Positions 33,788 to 34,513 of a DNA stretch of 34,513 nt are shown in pieces. This DNA is from Bacteroidales bacterium. GTDB lineage: Bacteria; Bacteroidota; Bacteroidia; Bacteroidales; Salinivirgaceae. The stretch spans positions 1 through 34,513 of the forward strand of contig JAAYQU010000026.1 in assembly GCA_012519055.1 (NCBI GenBank), given 5' to 3'. The position numbers and the translations under genes are program-made. How positions within the stretch are numbered: the first letter of the stretch is position 1; every line of letters begins with the position of its first letter. The notes beneath the pieces were generated by a model. That model did no database searches, was not told the DNA's origin, and saw nothing but the letters and a program-made list of their open reading frames with translations.

Positions 33788-34513
33788 ATGAAACATTACT
33801 TTTTAACAATTCTTGTCGCAATGAGCGTAACCAGCTCTATGGCTCAATTTTCCTTAAGTGGAAAAATCACAACAACCGAAGGTCGCCCACTTGAAGGCGC
33901 AAACGTATTTGTTGAAAAACTGGAAACAGGTACAGTAACGAACCACGAAGGTAGATTTACATTAACAAATCTACCTGAGAATGAGGAGTTAGTGACAGTT
34001 TATAGTTATTTGGGATTTAGACCCGAAAAACGCACAATTGTCCTAAAAAATGATTACTATATTGAAATTCAATTAGAAACACAAGCCTATACAGCTCAGG
34101 AAGTTATTGTATCGGCTTTGAGAGCTTCAGAAAACACCCCGGTAAGCCACCATACTATTGATTACAAAACAATAAAAGAGAAAAACAGCGGTCAGGAAAT
34201 ACCGTATCTATTACAACTCACACCATCATTAGTTGCATCATCTGATGCAGGAACGGGGATTGGATACTCAAGTTTTAGAATTCGCGGTGTTGATATGACA
34301 CGAATAAATATCACGATTAACGATATTCCGCTCAATGATGCCGAGTCGCATAGCGTGTTTTTAGTAAATATGCCCGATTTTATTGAAAGTGTCAACAGCA
34401 TTCAAATTCAACGTGGTGTTGGAACATCGTCGAATGGGGCTGCTGCTTTCGGTGCCTCAGTAAATATGCAGACTAACAGTCTGAGCCACAAAGCATTTGC
34501 TGAAATAAATAAC
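33788..34513 (+). CDS. TPP-riboswitch-controlled TonB-dependent receptor (3' end outside window)
   Basis: The first 242 residues of a TonB-dependent outer-membrane receptor; the frame is open to the window edge. Signal peptide 1-19 (ending SSMAQ), carboxypeptidase-regulatory-like domain (about 21-105, GKITTTEGRPLEGANVFVE, TNHEGRFTLTNLP), then the plug domain (about 125-240, TPSLVASSDAGTGIG, FRIRGVDMTRINITINDIPLNDAESH, VNSIQIQRGVGTSSNG). The TPP riboswitch ahead of it makes thiamin or its phosphates the likely substrate; TPP-regulated receptors of this kind are known in Bacteroidota and are often followed by pnuT and other thiamin genes, which would lie outside the window. Confidence 0.93.
   Translation, partial: MKHYFLTILVAMSVTSSMAQFSLSGKITTTEGRPLEGANVFVEKLETGTVTNHEGRFTLTNLPENEELVTVYSYLGFRPEKRTIVLKNDYYIEIQLETQAYTAQEVIVSALRASENTPVSHHTIDYKTIKEKNSGQEIPYLLQLTPSLVASSDAGTGIGYSSFRIRGVDMTRINITINDIPLNDAESHSVFLVNMPDFIESVNSIQIQRGVGTSSNGAAAFGASVNMQTNSLSHKAFAEINN

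Overview
The window looks like a low-GC chromosome segment from a member of the Bacteroidota, probably a Bacteroidales/Marinilabiliales-like lineage; the exact genus cannot be told. The evidence is two SusC-type TonB-dependent receptors with an N-terminal carboxypeptidase-regulatory-like domain, a secreted protein with a type IX secretion (T9SS) sorting domain, several lipoproteins, an orphan alpha-2-macroglobulin, and promoters fitting the Bacteroidota form TAnnTTTG (with TTTG about 19 bases upstream).

Layout. Positions 1-8150 are an accessory-looking mosaic: the 3' end of a YhcG/DUF1016 nuclease-like gene, a His-rich small membrane protein, a TonB-dependent receptor broken by a one-base frameshift, a single-domain malic enzyme, a lipoprotein with three tandem repeats (minus strand), a small lipoprotein, and a spermidine-synthase-like methyltransferase. 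The gaps between several of these hold long imperfect inverted repeats resembling cassette boundaries. Positions 8160-12100 are core genes on the minus strand: rpsF-rpsR-rplI and a two-gene ABC exporter of the NatA/NatB (YhaQ/YhaP) kind. Positions 12100-12450 hold palindromic repeat elements and no gene. Positions 12455-23431 form a cell-envelope block: a 1948-residue alpha-2-macroglobulin-like protein without a visible thioester (minus strand), then on the plus strand a TlpA-like thioredoxin, a large AsmA-like protein, a membrane-anchored DsbA-like oxidoreductase and a Cys-rich lipoprotein. A triple 27-base palindromic repeat separates these from grpE-dnaJ and a PspC-domain protein (minus strand). 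Positions 25928-33481 are on the plus strand: a TPR-PAS hybrid histidine kinase with a degenerate receiver, a MutT-type Nudix hydrolase, a T9SS-exported Asp-box protein, a TPR-repeat protein, and a ProX/PrdX-type prolyl-tRNA editing protein. The window ends with a TPP riboswitch controlling a TonB-dependent receptor that runs off the end.

How parts fit. The most coherent regulatory unit is the terminal one: a TPP riboswitch, a start-proximal hairpin and an alternative pairing that could switch it, ahead of a receptor that by context should import thiamin or its phosphates. The DsbA-like protein and the Cys-rich lipoprotein, 14 bases apart, look like an enzyme/partner pair. GrpE and DnaJ serve DnaK, which is not in the window. 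No tRNA, rRNA, CRISPR array or transposase gene was recognised. The 29470-29730 gap shows nothing clear.
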